Below, piece after piece: positions 7,376 to 12,781 of a DNA stretch of 25,740 nt. How positions within the stretch are numbered: the stretch's first letter is position 1; each line of letters begins with the position of its first letter. The notes under the pieces are model-generated. The model saw only the letters and a program-made list of their open reading frames with translations, ran no database searches and had not been told where the DNA came from. Position numbers and translations under genes: made by a program. Origin of the DNA: Gordonia westfalica (GTDB lineage: Bacteria; Actinomycetota; Actinomycetes; Mycobacteriales; Mycobacteriaceae); contig NZ_FNLM01000015.1 of NCBI RefSeq assembly GCF_900105725.1, forward strand, positions 1 to 25,740. Reading direction: 5' to 3'.

Positions 7376-8200
7376 ATGGCCATCACCCATTTCATTCCCG
7401 AACTGTGGGCGGCGAACATCACCCAGGCGTGGGACGCCGAGAAGGTGTTCGCCGCTCTGCTCGACCGCCAGTACGAAGGCGTCGCGACAAAGGGCAACAC
7501 CGTCCACATCCCCGGTGTCGTCGCACCCGCGATCAAGGACTACAAGGCCAACAACCGCACCACGTCGGCTGACGCCATCACCGACACCGGCGTCGACCTC
7601 CTGATCGACCAGGAGAAGAACTTCGACTTCAAGGTCGACGACATCGACGCCGCCCAGTCTGCGGGCAGCCTGGCCCCGTACACCGACGCCGCCGGAAAGG
7701 CGCTCGTCGATGACGCGGACAAGTTCATCGCCACCATGCTCGCCGCCGGAGCCACCAACCTGTCGGGCTCCGCTCCGGACACCGGGAACAAGGCATTCGA
7801 CCTCGTCAAGGCTGCTCGTGTGGCCCTGAACAAGAAGAACGCCCCCGCCTCCGGCCGAGTTCTCGTGTGCAACGCCGACTTCGAAGGTCTGCTCCTCGGC
7901 GCGGATTCGAAGCTCACCAGCTTCGATGTGTCCGGCGACAACAACGGCCTCCGCAACGGCACCATCGGCTCCCTCCTCGGGTTCCGTGTGCTGTCGTCGA
8001 ACAACCTGCCCAACAACTCCACCCCCGGCTTCGTGGCGTTCCACCCGGAGGCCGCGGCCTACGTGTCGCAGCTCGATAAGGTGGAGGCCCTGCGCGCCGA
8101 CAACAGCTTCGCCGACCGGCTGCGCGGCCTGCACGTGTACGGCGGCAAGGTTGTCCGTCCGGACGGCGTCGTCAAGTTCGGAATGACTTCGGGTAGCTGA
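7376..8200 (+). CDS. Major capsid protein
   Basis: A 274-residue coat protein with the HK97-type fold, closest by pattern to the P22-coat-like group of actinophage capsids (start AITHFIPELWAANI, then VFAALLDRQYEGVATKGNTVHIPGV). It makes the icosahedral shell. AAGGAG at 7365-7370 gives a strong ribosome binding site overlapping the scaffold stop. Codon use is strongly C-ended, as expected of a highly expressed gene. There is no N-terminal delta domain, which fits the separate scaffold. Oddity: its last five codons, Thr-Ser-Gly-Ser-stop, are base-for-base the same 15-mer (8186-8200) that ends the major tail gene at 10404-10418. Confidence 0.94.
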   Translation: MAITHFIPELWAANITQAWDAEKVFAALLDRQYEGVATKGNTVHIPGVVAPAIKDYKANNRTTSADAITDTGVDLLIDQEKNFDFKVDDIDAAQSAGSLAPYTDAAGKALVDDADKFIATMLAAGATNLSGSAPDTGNKAFDLVKAARVALNKKNAPASGRVLVCNADFEGLLLGADSKLTSFDVSGDNNGLRNGTIGSLLGFRVLSSNNLPNNSTPGFVAFHPEAAAYVSQLDKVEALRADNSFADRLRGLHVYGGKVVRPDGVVKFGMTSGS

Positions 8201-8205
8201 TCCAG

Positions 8206-8775
8206 GTGTCTCTTCCTCCCCTTGCTGTTCGTGACGACGTGATCGCCGTGGCGCAAAGGGACCTGACCGAACCTGAGCACGCGTCGGTGTATCAACTGTT
8301 GGATGCGGCATCGGACCAGTTCCGTGCCGCATCCCAACAGCAGTTCACCCCCGGCGAGTCGACGGTGCGGTTGAAGGTGAATGGTGGGCGGGTCCGTCTG
8401 GACCAGTTGCCAGTCACAGGGGTGACGTCTGTGACCGATGACGCGGGAAACTCTGTGGACTACACCCGAAATGGGATGTGGTTGACCGTCGGATGTGATT
8501 CTTCACGGTTCCTCACTGTCACATACTCGCATGGCGGAGAAGTGCCGCCGCGTGTGAAGAATGCGGTCGCCGAAATGGTGATCCGCGCTCTTGTGACGCC
8601 GGAGGAAGTGATGGCCGGAGCCCGGTCGCTGACCGACTCCGCAGGTCCGATCTCGCAGACCACTGCATGGTCGGTCCGAGCGCCGAACTCGGGTTTGCAG
8701 ATGTCCGAGTCGGACCTGAAGTTGGCGGCATCGTTTCGCTGGCAGGGAGGGCAAGTCATTGTCCAGGCACCGTAG
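8206..8775 (+). CDS. Head-to-tail adaptor (connector)
   Basis: A 189-residue protein in the position and with the pattern of gp6/gp15-type adaptors that sit under the portal ring. It starts at GTG 8206, five bases after the capsid stop, without a clear Shine-Dalgarno. The N-terminal part is helical (AVRDDVIAVAQRDLTEPE, then VYQLLDAASDQFRAASQQQF), then a beta region (RVRLDQLPVTGVTSVTDD) followed by a helical C-terminus with VTPEEVMAGARSLTDSAGPI. This helix-strand-helix order matches the adaptor family. It overlaps the next gene by 17 bases. Confidence 0.8.
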   Translation: MSLPPLAVRDDVIAVAQRDLTEPEHASVYQLLDAASDQFRAASQQQFTPGESTVRLKVNGGRVRLDQLPVTGVTSVTDDAGNSVDYTRNGMWLTVGCDSSRFLTVTYSHGGEVPPRVKNAVAEMVIRALVTPEEVMAGARSLTDSAGPISQTTAWSVRAPNSGLQMSESDLKLAASFRWQGGQVIVQAP

Positions 8776-9121
8776 GGGAATACCCGCCGTCTTCGACGTA
8801 GAACACCTGCCGTTCAACGGAACCGGCGCCGACGACTACGGCAACGATGTCGAGTCCTGGGGCGAACCGGACCCGCGGAAGTTCGTGACGTTCATCGACC
8901 CACAAAGCGATGAACTAGATCTCCCGGGGCACATCCGGGACTCCGTTGACGTGGGAATCATCGTCCTCCCCGATTTCGGTCCGGTGTCACCACGTGACAG
9001 GGAAGTCATCGACGGAACTGTCTATGACGTTGTCGGCCAACCCAAGGACTACACCAGGATTCCGTCTCTCACGGGCGGCGGTTGCTACGTCGTAACTCTG
9101 AAGGTGGTGAAGTCGTCGTGA
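8759..9121 (+). CDS. Head-to-tail stopper
   Basis: A 120-residue mostly beta-strand protein in the stopper position. The TTG at 8759 is chosen because GGGAGGG at 8744-8750 lies 8 bases upstream; it overlaps the adaptor gene by 17 bases. Stopper features are a short basic start (MSRHRRGI), alternating strands, and a C-terminal half with VGIIVLPDFGPVSPRDREVI and YDVVGQPKDYTR, the VxGxP-type strand-turn common in this family. The stop overlaps the next GTG as GTGA. Placement between adaptor and tail-completion genes supports the role. Confidence 0.78.
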   Translation: MSRHRRGIPAVFDVEHLPFNGTGADDYGNDVESWGEPDPRKFVTFIDPQSDELDLPGHIRDSVDVGIIVLPDFGPVSPRDREVIDGTVYDVVGQPKDYTRIPSLTGGGCYVVTLKVVKSS

Positions 9122-9375
9122 GAATCGAGTGGAATCAGAAGGCGTTCAAGGACGTCCGATACGGTCGGACGTCCGACATCATCAGCGAGCTCGAGGGTCA
9201 TGCTGAGCGCATTGCTGACGATGCGAGCGCTATGGGCGAGGGCACGTACGCGGTGGGTTCACGGGCAGGCATGGCACGTCCCCAGGGCCGTTGGCGTGCC
9301 TCTGTCGTCACCGCCGACTACAAGGCGCAACGCGACAATGCCCGCAACAACACGATCCTCAGGGCTCTCGGATAA
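9118..9375 (+). CDS. Head-tail joining protein, HK97 gp10-like
   Basis: An 85-residue protein in the place of the HK97 gp10/tail-completion family. GTG 9118 forms a GTGA overlap with the stopper stop, giving a start MRIEWNQKAF; a longer reading upstream is possible but only repeats the end of the stopper in another frame. The C-terminal half, RPQGRWRASVVTADYKAQRD, with the NARNNTILRAL end, is characteristic of actinophage proteins at this position. It is short for gp10 but normal for this host group. Confidence 0.72.
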   Translation: MRIEWNQKAFKDVRYGRTSDIISELEGHAERIADDASAMGEGTYAVGSRAGMARPQGRWRASVVTADYKAQRDNARNNTILRALG

Positions 9376-9378
9376 CTG

Positions 9379-9762
9379 ATGTCGACACCCACGCTGGCGG
9401 CGCTCTCCATCTGCCGAGCGGCGCTGCCTGGAGTGAAGTTCTCCACGACCGTCTCAGAAGACCCTGCCCGATTCGGGAGGGTTTCTCGTATCGGCGGCCC
9501 ACGGGATCGCTCACTGGATCGCGCTCGCATCCTTGTCGAACTGTACGGCTCAACCCCCAAGGGCAGCCCGGACACGGCGTGGACTGAGCAATCGATCGGA
9601 ACCATCGCGGACGGATTCCAGGCTGCATCCTCGGGCGGCCCATGGGCAGGCCTGTGGGTAACCGACTGGGTCATGAACAGCCTGGCCGACTATCCCAACC
9701 CGGACTATGAAAAGCATTCCCGGTTCCAGTTCACCGGGACACTCTTCGTGCTCCGAACCTAA
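9379..9762 (+). CDS. Tail terminator protein
   Basis: A 127-residue protein expected to form the ring that caps the tail tube and joins it to the head. It starts at ATG 9379 right after the previous stop. The order of a helix (LAALSICRAALP), strands containing FSTTVSE and ARILVELYG, and a final strand pair (SRFQFTGTLFVLR) is the tail terminator pattern, and it lies directly before the major tail gene. No striking sequence motif exists for the family, so the call rests on fold pattern, length and position. Confidence 0.75.
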   Translation: MSTPTLAALSICRAALPGVKFSTTVSEDPARFGRVSRIGGPRDRSLDRARILVELYGSTPKGSPDTAWTEQSIGTIADGFQAASSGGPWAGLWVTDWVMNSLADYPNPDYEKHSRFQFTGTLFVLRT

Positions 9763-9780
9763 AGTCTCCTAACTGAATAA

Positions 9781-9817
9781 CCCTTTCGCGGCTCCTGGTC
9801 ACCTCGCCTGAAAGGGG
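9781..9817 (+). promoter_or_regulatory. Hairpin covering the major tail gene ribosome binding site
   Basis: CCCTTTC at 9781-9787 can pair over 7 bp with GAAAGGG at 9810-9816, which is the Shine-Dalgarno (GAAAGGGG, 7 bases before ATG 9825). The 22-base loop carries GGCTCCTGGTC at 9790-9800, whose exact reverse complement lies at 10496-10506. It may tune translation of the tail tube protein. Confidence 0.4.
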
Positions 9818-9824
9818 CAAAACA

Positions 9825-10418
9825 ATGGCAGTCGAACACTCTTACGTGGCGCAGTCGCTCGACGGCGGCGTCTACTGGCGGGCACCTCTGGGTACCACGC
9901 TTCCCACCGCTCCGGTCGAGTCGCCGGAAGACCTGAACGCCGCGTTCGAGGACCACGGAACCGCGGCGGTCGACGGCCTGTCGGTCGGCATCACCCGCAC
10001 CTCGAACACCGTCAAGGACTTCGACGGTGGCGACTACGTCGATGTGCAGACCGAGTACGGCACCAGCTTCAAGATCAAGCTGCTCGACGTCGACCTGCCG
10101 TCGGTGAAGCGGACCGTCGCAGGTGACGACAACGTCACCCTCATCCCCGCTGCCGGCGGCAAGGGGCAGCGCTACCACGTCCGCCACAACTCGTCGCAGC
10201 TTCCGCTGTCGGCCCACGTGTTCGCCACGAAGTGCGGCAAGAAGTTCAAGACGTACGTCGTGGAGAAGGGCCGCGTCTCGGAGATCGCGGAGTGGAAGGA
10301 CGAGTCGCAGGACGCGTCGGGCGTGGAGTTGACGATCCGAGCGTTCCGCAACTCCAACGGCGACTACGTCGACGAGTTCGGCGACGTGGACGGCATCGCC
10401 GCCACTTCGGGTAGCTGA
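9825..10418 (+). CDS. Major tail (tube) protein
   Basis: A 197-residue tube subunit. It is beta-rich with the usual tube-protein order: MAVEHSYVAQSLDGGVYWRA, a mid-region ENLNAAF-like helix (EDLNAAFEDHG), then strands with SVGITRTSNTVKDFDGGDYV, a central hairpin rich in Lys, and a C-terminal strand pair (GVELTIRAFRNSNGDYVDEF). Codon use is strongly C-ended, as in the capsid gene. A perfect 12-bp hairpin follows the stop. Its last 15 bases (10404-10418), encoding Thr-Ser-Gly-Ser-stop, are identical to the end of the major capsid gene, suggesting a shared C-terminal tag. Position before the chaperone frameshift pair makes the call firm. Confidence 0.92.
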   Translation: MAVEHSYVAQSLDGGVYWRAPLGTTLPTAPVESPEDLNAAFEDHGTAAVDGLSVGITRTSNTVKDFDGGDYVDVQTEYGTSFKIKLLDVDLPSVKRTVAGDDNVTLIPAAGGKGQRYHVRHNSSQLPLSAHVFATKCGKKFKTYVVEKGRVSEIAEWKDESQDASGVELTIRAFRNSNGDYVDEFGDVDGIAATSGS

Positions 10419-10425
10419 CCCGTCT

Positions 10426-10456
10426 TGCCCGGGGAGGTATCTAGCCTCCCCGGGCA
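10426..10456 (+). terminator. Strong hairpin after major tail gene
   Basis: A perfect 12-bp stem, TGCCCGGGGAGG (10426-10437) with CCTCCCCGGGCA (10445-10456), and a 7-base loop. No T-tract follows, so it may act as a partial terminator or as a 3' mRNA-stabilising hairpin, reducing the chaperone:tube ratio. Confidence 0.7.
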
Positions 10457-10461
10457 CACAA

Positions 10462-10574
10462 TCTCGGCCTGGCGAAGGGGTGTCATGTTGTCCCTGACCA
10501 GGAGCCGCGTCCTTTTGCCAGGCCGGGGCTGCTCCTGGTTGAAGTTCTATCCCAATGTTGAAAGGTTCCTGGTC
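10462..10574 (+). promoter_or_regulatory. Structured intergenic RNA, candidate pseudoknot
   Basis: Helix 1 pairs CGGCCTGGC (10465-10473) with GCCAGGCCG (10517-10525). Helix 2 pairs ACCAGGAGC (10497-10505) with GCTCCTGGT (10531-10539). The two are perfect 9-bp helices that cross, the arrangement of an H-type pseudoknot. A competing 8-bp partner for helix 2, TCCTGGTC, lies at 10567-10574 just before the chaperone start at 10580. It could control chaperone translation; function is inferred. Confidence 0.5.
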
Positions 10575-10579
10575 AAACC

Positions 10580-11011
10580 ATGTCTGTTCCCGAAGGCTAC
10601 GCAGTAGCCCCCTCGTCCGACGATCACCTGTTGAAGTTCGCCGTCCCCATCCCCGGGCGCGATCCGGTACTGGTGTCGATGCCGCCGCGCAAGTGGATGG
10701 ACCCCGCCGAGATCAAGAAGTACCAGGACTGGATCACCCCGTTCGGGGAAGCGGATGTGAAGATCGCCGAATGGGCGAACAGCCTCAACAGCGCGGAGAA
10801 GACGCTGCCGCGCCCGGTCGACGCAGAGGAAACCCTGAAGGGTTTCGAGGAGAAGGAAGTCACCCTCCGGTGGCTCAAGCCGTACGTGTCGGCTGCCGAG
10901 TACAAGCTCCTGATGACGAAGATCCCTGAGGGCACCATCCAGTGGATCAAGAAGCAGCTCGAAGATCCTGACATCACAGTGGGGGAATCTTCGGCCTCCG
11001 CCGACTCCTAG
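10580..11011 (+). CDS. Tail assembly chaperone, short (G) product
   Basis: A 143-residue chaperone that coats the tape measure during tail assembly and is absent from the virion (lambda gpG counterpart). It begins SVPEGYAVAPSSDDHLLKF and is helical in the second half (EEKEVTLRWLKPYVSAAEYK, then IQWIKKQLEDP). The nearest Shine-Dalgarno-like AAAGG (10560-10564) is 15 bases from the ATG, too far to be ideal, and a structured region precedes it. Most ribosomes should stop at TAG 11009-11011; a fraction shift -1 at GGGGGAA (10981-10987) to make the longer product. Gene position and the slippery site make the call firm. Confidence 0.88.
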   Translation: MSVPEGYAVAPSSDDHLLKFAVPIPGRDPVLVSMPPRKWMDPAEIKKYQDWITPFGEADVKIAEWANSLNSAEKTLPRPVDAEETLKGFEEKEVTLRWLKPYVSAAEYKLLMTKIPEGTIQWIKKQLEDPDITVGESSASADS

Positions 11012-11391
11012 ACGAGCACGGGGAGGCCATCGAGTACGACCTGATTTCCCGCGGCCTCAGGTTGCGGGATCTCGGGAAGCCCTGGTTTTCATGGACTGAC
11101 CTGCGGGCTATTGTCCGCAGGGCTCGCACAGACCACGCAATGGAGCTGTTCCGGGCATGGAATCCTGACACTTGGCTGTGGTCTGATCCGTCTGTGATGC
11201 TCTTGTCGGAGGTGGCGACGATCGTTTCCGACCTCCGATACATGCAGGCGTTGACCACGTTTAACGAAGTGCCTGAGATCTACTTCCCGGCCCGGTATGG
11301 GCCGCCTCGGGATGACGCTGCCGAAGCTACCGAGGGCGAAGGTCCCAGCGAGGCTGAGAAGGCTCGGGCGGTCGCGGCGTCGATGCGCTAG
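10580..11391 (+). CDS. Tail assembly chaperone, frameshifted (G-T) product
   Basis: The -1 frameshift product, about 270 residues: the first 136 or so come from the G frame and the rest from the frame that is open to 11391. After the shift the sequence reads IFGLRRLLDEHGEAIEYD and then LISRGLRLRDLG, the strongly conserved start of the T domain in actinophages. The T part has no own good start near its beginning, so it depends on the shift. The C-terminal end is acidic and Ala-rich (AEATEGEGPSEAEKARAVAA). The T domain binds the tape measure in the lambda model. The stop shares the palindrome CTAG with the stop of the convergent lipoprotein gene. Confidence 0.85.
10981..10987 (+). promoter_or_regulatory. 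Programmed -1 frameshift site GGGGGAA
   Basis: In the chaperone frame the codons are GTG GGG GAA, with GGGGGAA at 10981-10987. Slipping back one base lets the GGG codon re-pair with GGG and enters the T frame. The site lies 24 bases before the frame-0 stop, as in other siphophage chaperone pairs. Confidence 0.85.
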
Positions 11392-11861
11392 ATATCACCG
11401 GACTTCACTAGTTCGCCGCCGAACTGTCCCGCAATCTGGCCTGCCATGACCGCGTTCTGGTCGAGGCTGATCAGCCAGGTTGGTCCCGTTACGTAGTAGT
11501 GGCGATCGCCAGTGATGTCTCCCGTGATGTCAGAGTGCTTTACCGATGCAGCGATTCCCTTCGAGGCGAGGTCTTCTGAGAACCACACACTCAGTCGAGC
11601 TTCGGCCGTTGGGGTTAGTGGGCACGATCCGTGCTCAGCCTTCGGCCCCGAGGTTGCGTCAGTAACCAGGCATGGGAAGCCGGCTGAAGTTAGTCCGGCC
11701 GCGAGTTGACTCACTGACGTGTACGCACCTGCGACTGCAGGGGCAGGTGCGGAGGCCGACGATGTCGCAGGAGCCTTACCGGCCTCGGGGCTTCGGTCGC
11801 TGCACCCAGAGGCGGCGAGGGCGAATGCGATTACTGGGATGGCAATGCATGCACGTTTCAT
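11388..11861 (-). CDS. Small exported lipoprotein (moron-like)
   Basis: A 157-residue protein on the reverse strand, against all its neighbours. It has a clear lipoprotein signal: MKRA, a hydrophobic stretch, and a lipobox ASGC with C20 as the lipid-bearing cysteine. A Pro/Ala/Ser-rich linker (about 24-45) leads to a small domain with two cysteines, C64 and C80, likely a disulfide, and a WLISLDQ then GQFGGELV end resembling small secreted lipoproteins of actinobacterial chromosomes. It should sit on the outside of the cell membrane. Transcription apart from the structural operon suggests expression in a lysogen; blocking superinfection or altering the host surface are the usual roles of such genes, but nothing here proves either. 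Confidence 0.8.
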   Translation of the reverse strand: MKRACIAIPVIAFALAASGCSDRSPEAGKAPATSSASAPAPAVAGAYTSVSQLAAGLTSAGFPCLVTDATSGPKAEHGSCPLTPTAEARLSVWFSEDLASKGIAASVKHSDITGDITGDRHYYVTGPTWLISLDQNAVMAGQIAGQFGGELVKSGDI

Positions 11862-11897
11862 CTCGACAGGATAAGCCGTCAGTGCGACGACCCGAGA

Positions 11898-11903
11898 TAG
11901 AAT
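11898..11903 (+). promoter_or_regulatory. Possible -10 box for endonuclease VII gene
   Basis: TAGAAT at 11898-11903 would place a transcription start near 11910, exactly at the foot of the leader hairpin. No convincing -35 box is seen at the right distance, which is common in actinobacteria. Confidence 0.4.
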
Positions 11904-11909
11904 GGAGCG

Positions 11910-11978
11910 ACCCCGGAGGTGCTACCAACACCAGCCGGGGCCTAACCCACTCGCTTGAAGCACCAAGGAGGGGCTGCC
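11910..11978 (+). promoter_or_regulatory. Structured 5' leader of the endonuclease VII gene
   Basis: A two-tier hairpin: outer stem CCCCGG (11911-11916) with CCGGGG (11935-11940), inner stem GGTG (11918-11921) with CACC (11929-11932), loop CTACCAA, and a small A/AG internal loop. GGTGCT (11918-11923) can instead pair with AGCACC (11959-11964), which abuts the Shine-Dalgarno AAGGAGGGG (11965-11973). This offers two exclusive folds that could control access to the ribosome binding site. Confidence 0.5.
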
Positions 11979-12686
11979 GTGAAGGCTACCCGAACCCGAC
12001 GTCCATGTCCGACATGTGGATCACCCATCGACCGAGGTCCCGGACAGCATGCGTACTGCTCCGACGAATGTCGCCCCATCTGCGAGCACCCCACATGCGA
12101 CCGCCCTACGCGGGGCATGCAGACGGTGTGCGACTCGCACCGGGTTCAGCTTGATCGCCACGGCGAACTCCGGCCGGACACGTGGTCGAAGGAATGGGTG
12201 TGCGTCGTTTGCGGGGCAGGTGTCCCGAAGGGGTCGGGGCGCCGTAAGCACTGCTCGAGGGGCTGTCAGCAAACCGACTCTCGATACAACGGGCGTCGCC
12301 CAACGACGGCGAAATGTCGGCTATGCGGGCAGGACTTCTCCCTACAGCGGCGCACCGGGGCGAGGCTTCAGCGCACCGACACTCAGTGGTGCCGCACCTG
12401 CGGTAGAGAATCCCCCGAAGCGCGCCGATATCTGAAGTACGGAATCACCCCGGAGGAGTACGCGGCCGCGATGAATCGGGGCTGCGACATCTGCGGCGAG
12501 CGCGTGGGGGCGCTACATATCGACCATGACCACAGCTGCTGCCCTCCACGGAGTAAGCAGTGGCGAACCTGCGGGCAGTGCGTCCGCGGATTCCTCTGCG
12601 GATCGTGCAACCGCGGATTGGGCCTACTGAAGGATGACCCGAACGTGCTGCGAAGCGCGATCGAGTACCTCGGTCGAAAGGCCTAG
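11979..12686 (+). CDS. Recombination endonuclease VII-type HNH nuclease
   Basis: A 235-residue nuclease. GTG 11979 is chosen because AAGGAGGGG ends 5 bases before it. The N-terminal half is a run of zinc-finger-like cysteine clusters (CPTCG, YCSDEC, CVVCG, HCSRGC, CRLCG, WCRTCG). The C-terminal 90 residues form the endonuclease VII domain: YGITPEEYAAAMNRGCDICG, the metal-binding core H180-I-D182-H183-D-H, and CGSCNRGLGLLKDDP. T4 endonuclease VII resolves branched DNA; stand-alone actinophage versions at variable sites behave like homing nucleases. It has its own leader and terminator and sits between chaperone and tape measure, so it is probably an insertion. Confidence 0.88.
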   Translation: MKATRTRRPCPTCGSPIDRGPGQHAYCSDECRPICEHPTCDRPTRGMQTVCDSHRVQLDRHGELRPDTWSKEWVCVVCGAGVPKGSGRRKHCSRGCQQTDSRYNGRRPTTAKCRLCGQDFSLQRRTGARLQRTDTQWCRTCGRESPEARRYLKYGITPEEYAAAMNRGCDICGERVGALHIDHDHSCCPPRSKQWRTCGQCVRGFLCGSCNRGLGLLKDDPNVLRSAIEYLGRKA

Positions 12687-12710
12687 AAACAGCGCATACA
12701 TACGGACTCA

Positions 12711-12749
12711 ACGAACACCCCTAAGGCCATGAGCCTCTGGGGTGTTCGT
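12711..12749 (+). terminator. Intrinsic terminator after endonuclease VII gene
   Basis: An 11-bp perfect stem, ACGAACACCCC (12711-12721) with GGGGTGTTCGT (12739-12749), has an inner AGGC/GCCT stem in its loop and is followed by CATTTCT. It closes the nuclease transcription unit 33 bases before the tape measure start. Confidence 0.7.
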
Positions 12750-12781
12750 CATTTCTGGCGGCAAGCAAAGGGGGTGGCAGC

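Noticed and set aside
7124..8332. 402-residue open frame on the reverse strand
   Set aside because: It is the mirror of the scaffold, capsid and adaptor genes; its composition (Val/Gly/Glu-rich repeats) and lack of a ribosome site fit a GC-rich shadow frame.
10425..10607. 60-residue forward frame between major tail and chaperone genes
   Set aside because: It runs through the hairpin and pseudoknot region, has no ribosome site and no protein-like pattern; the region is better explained as structured RNA.
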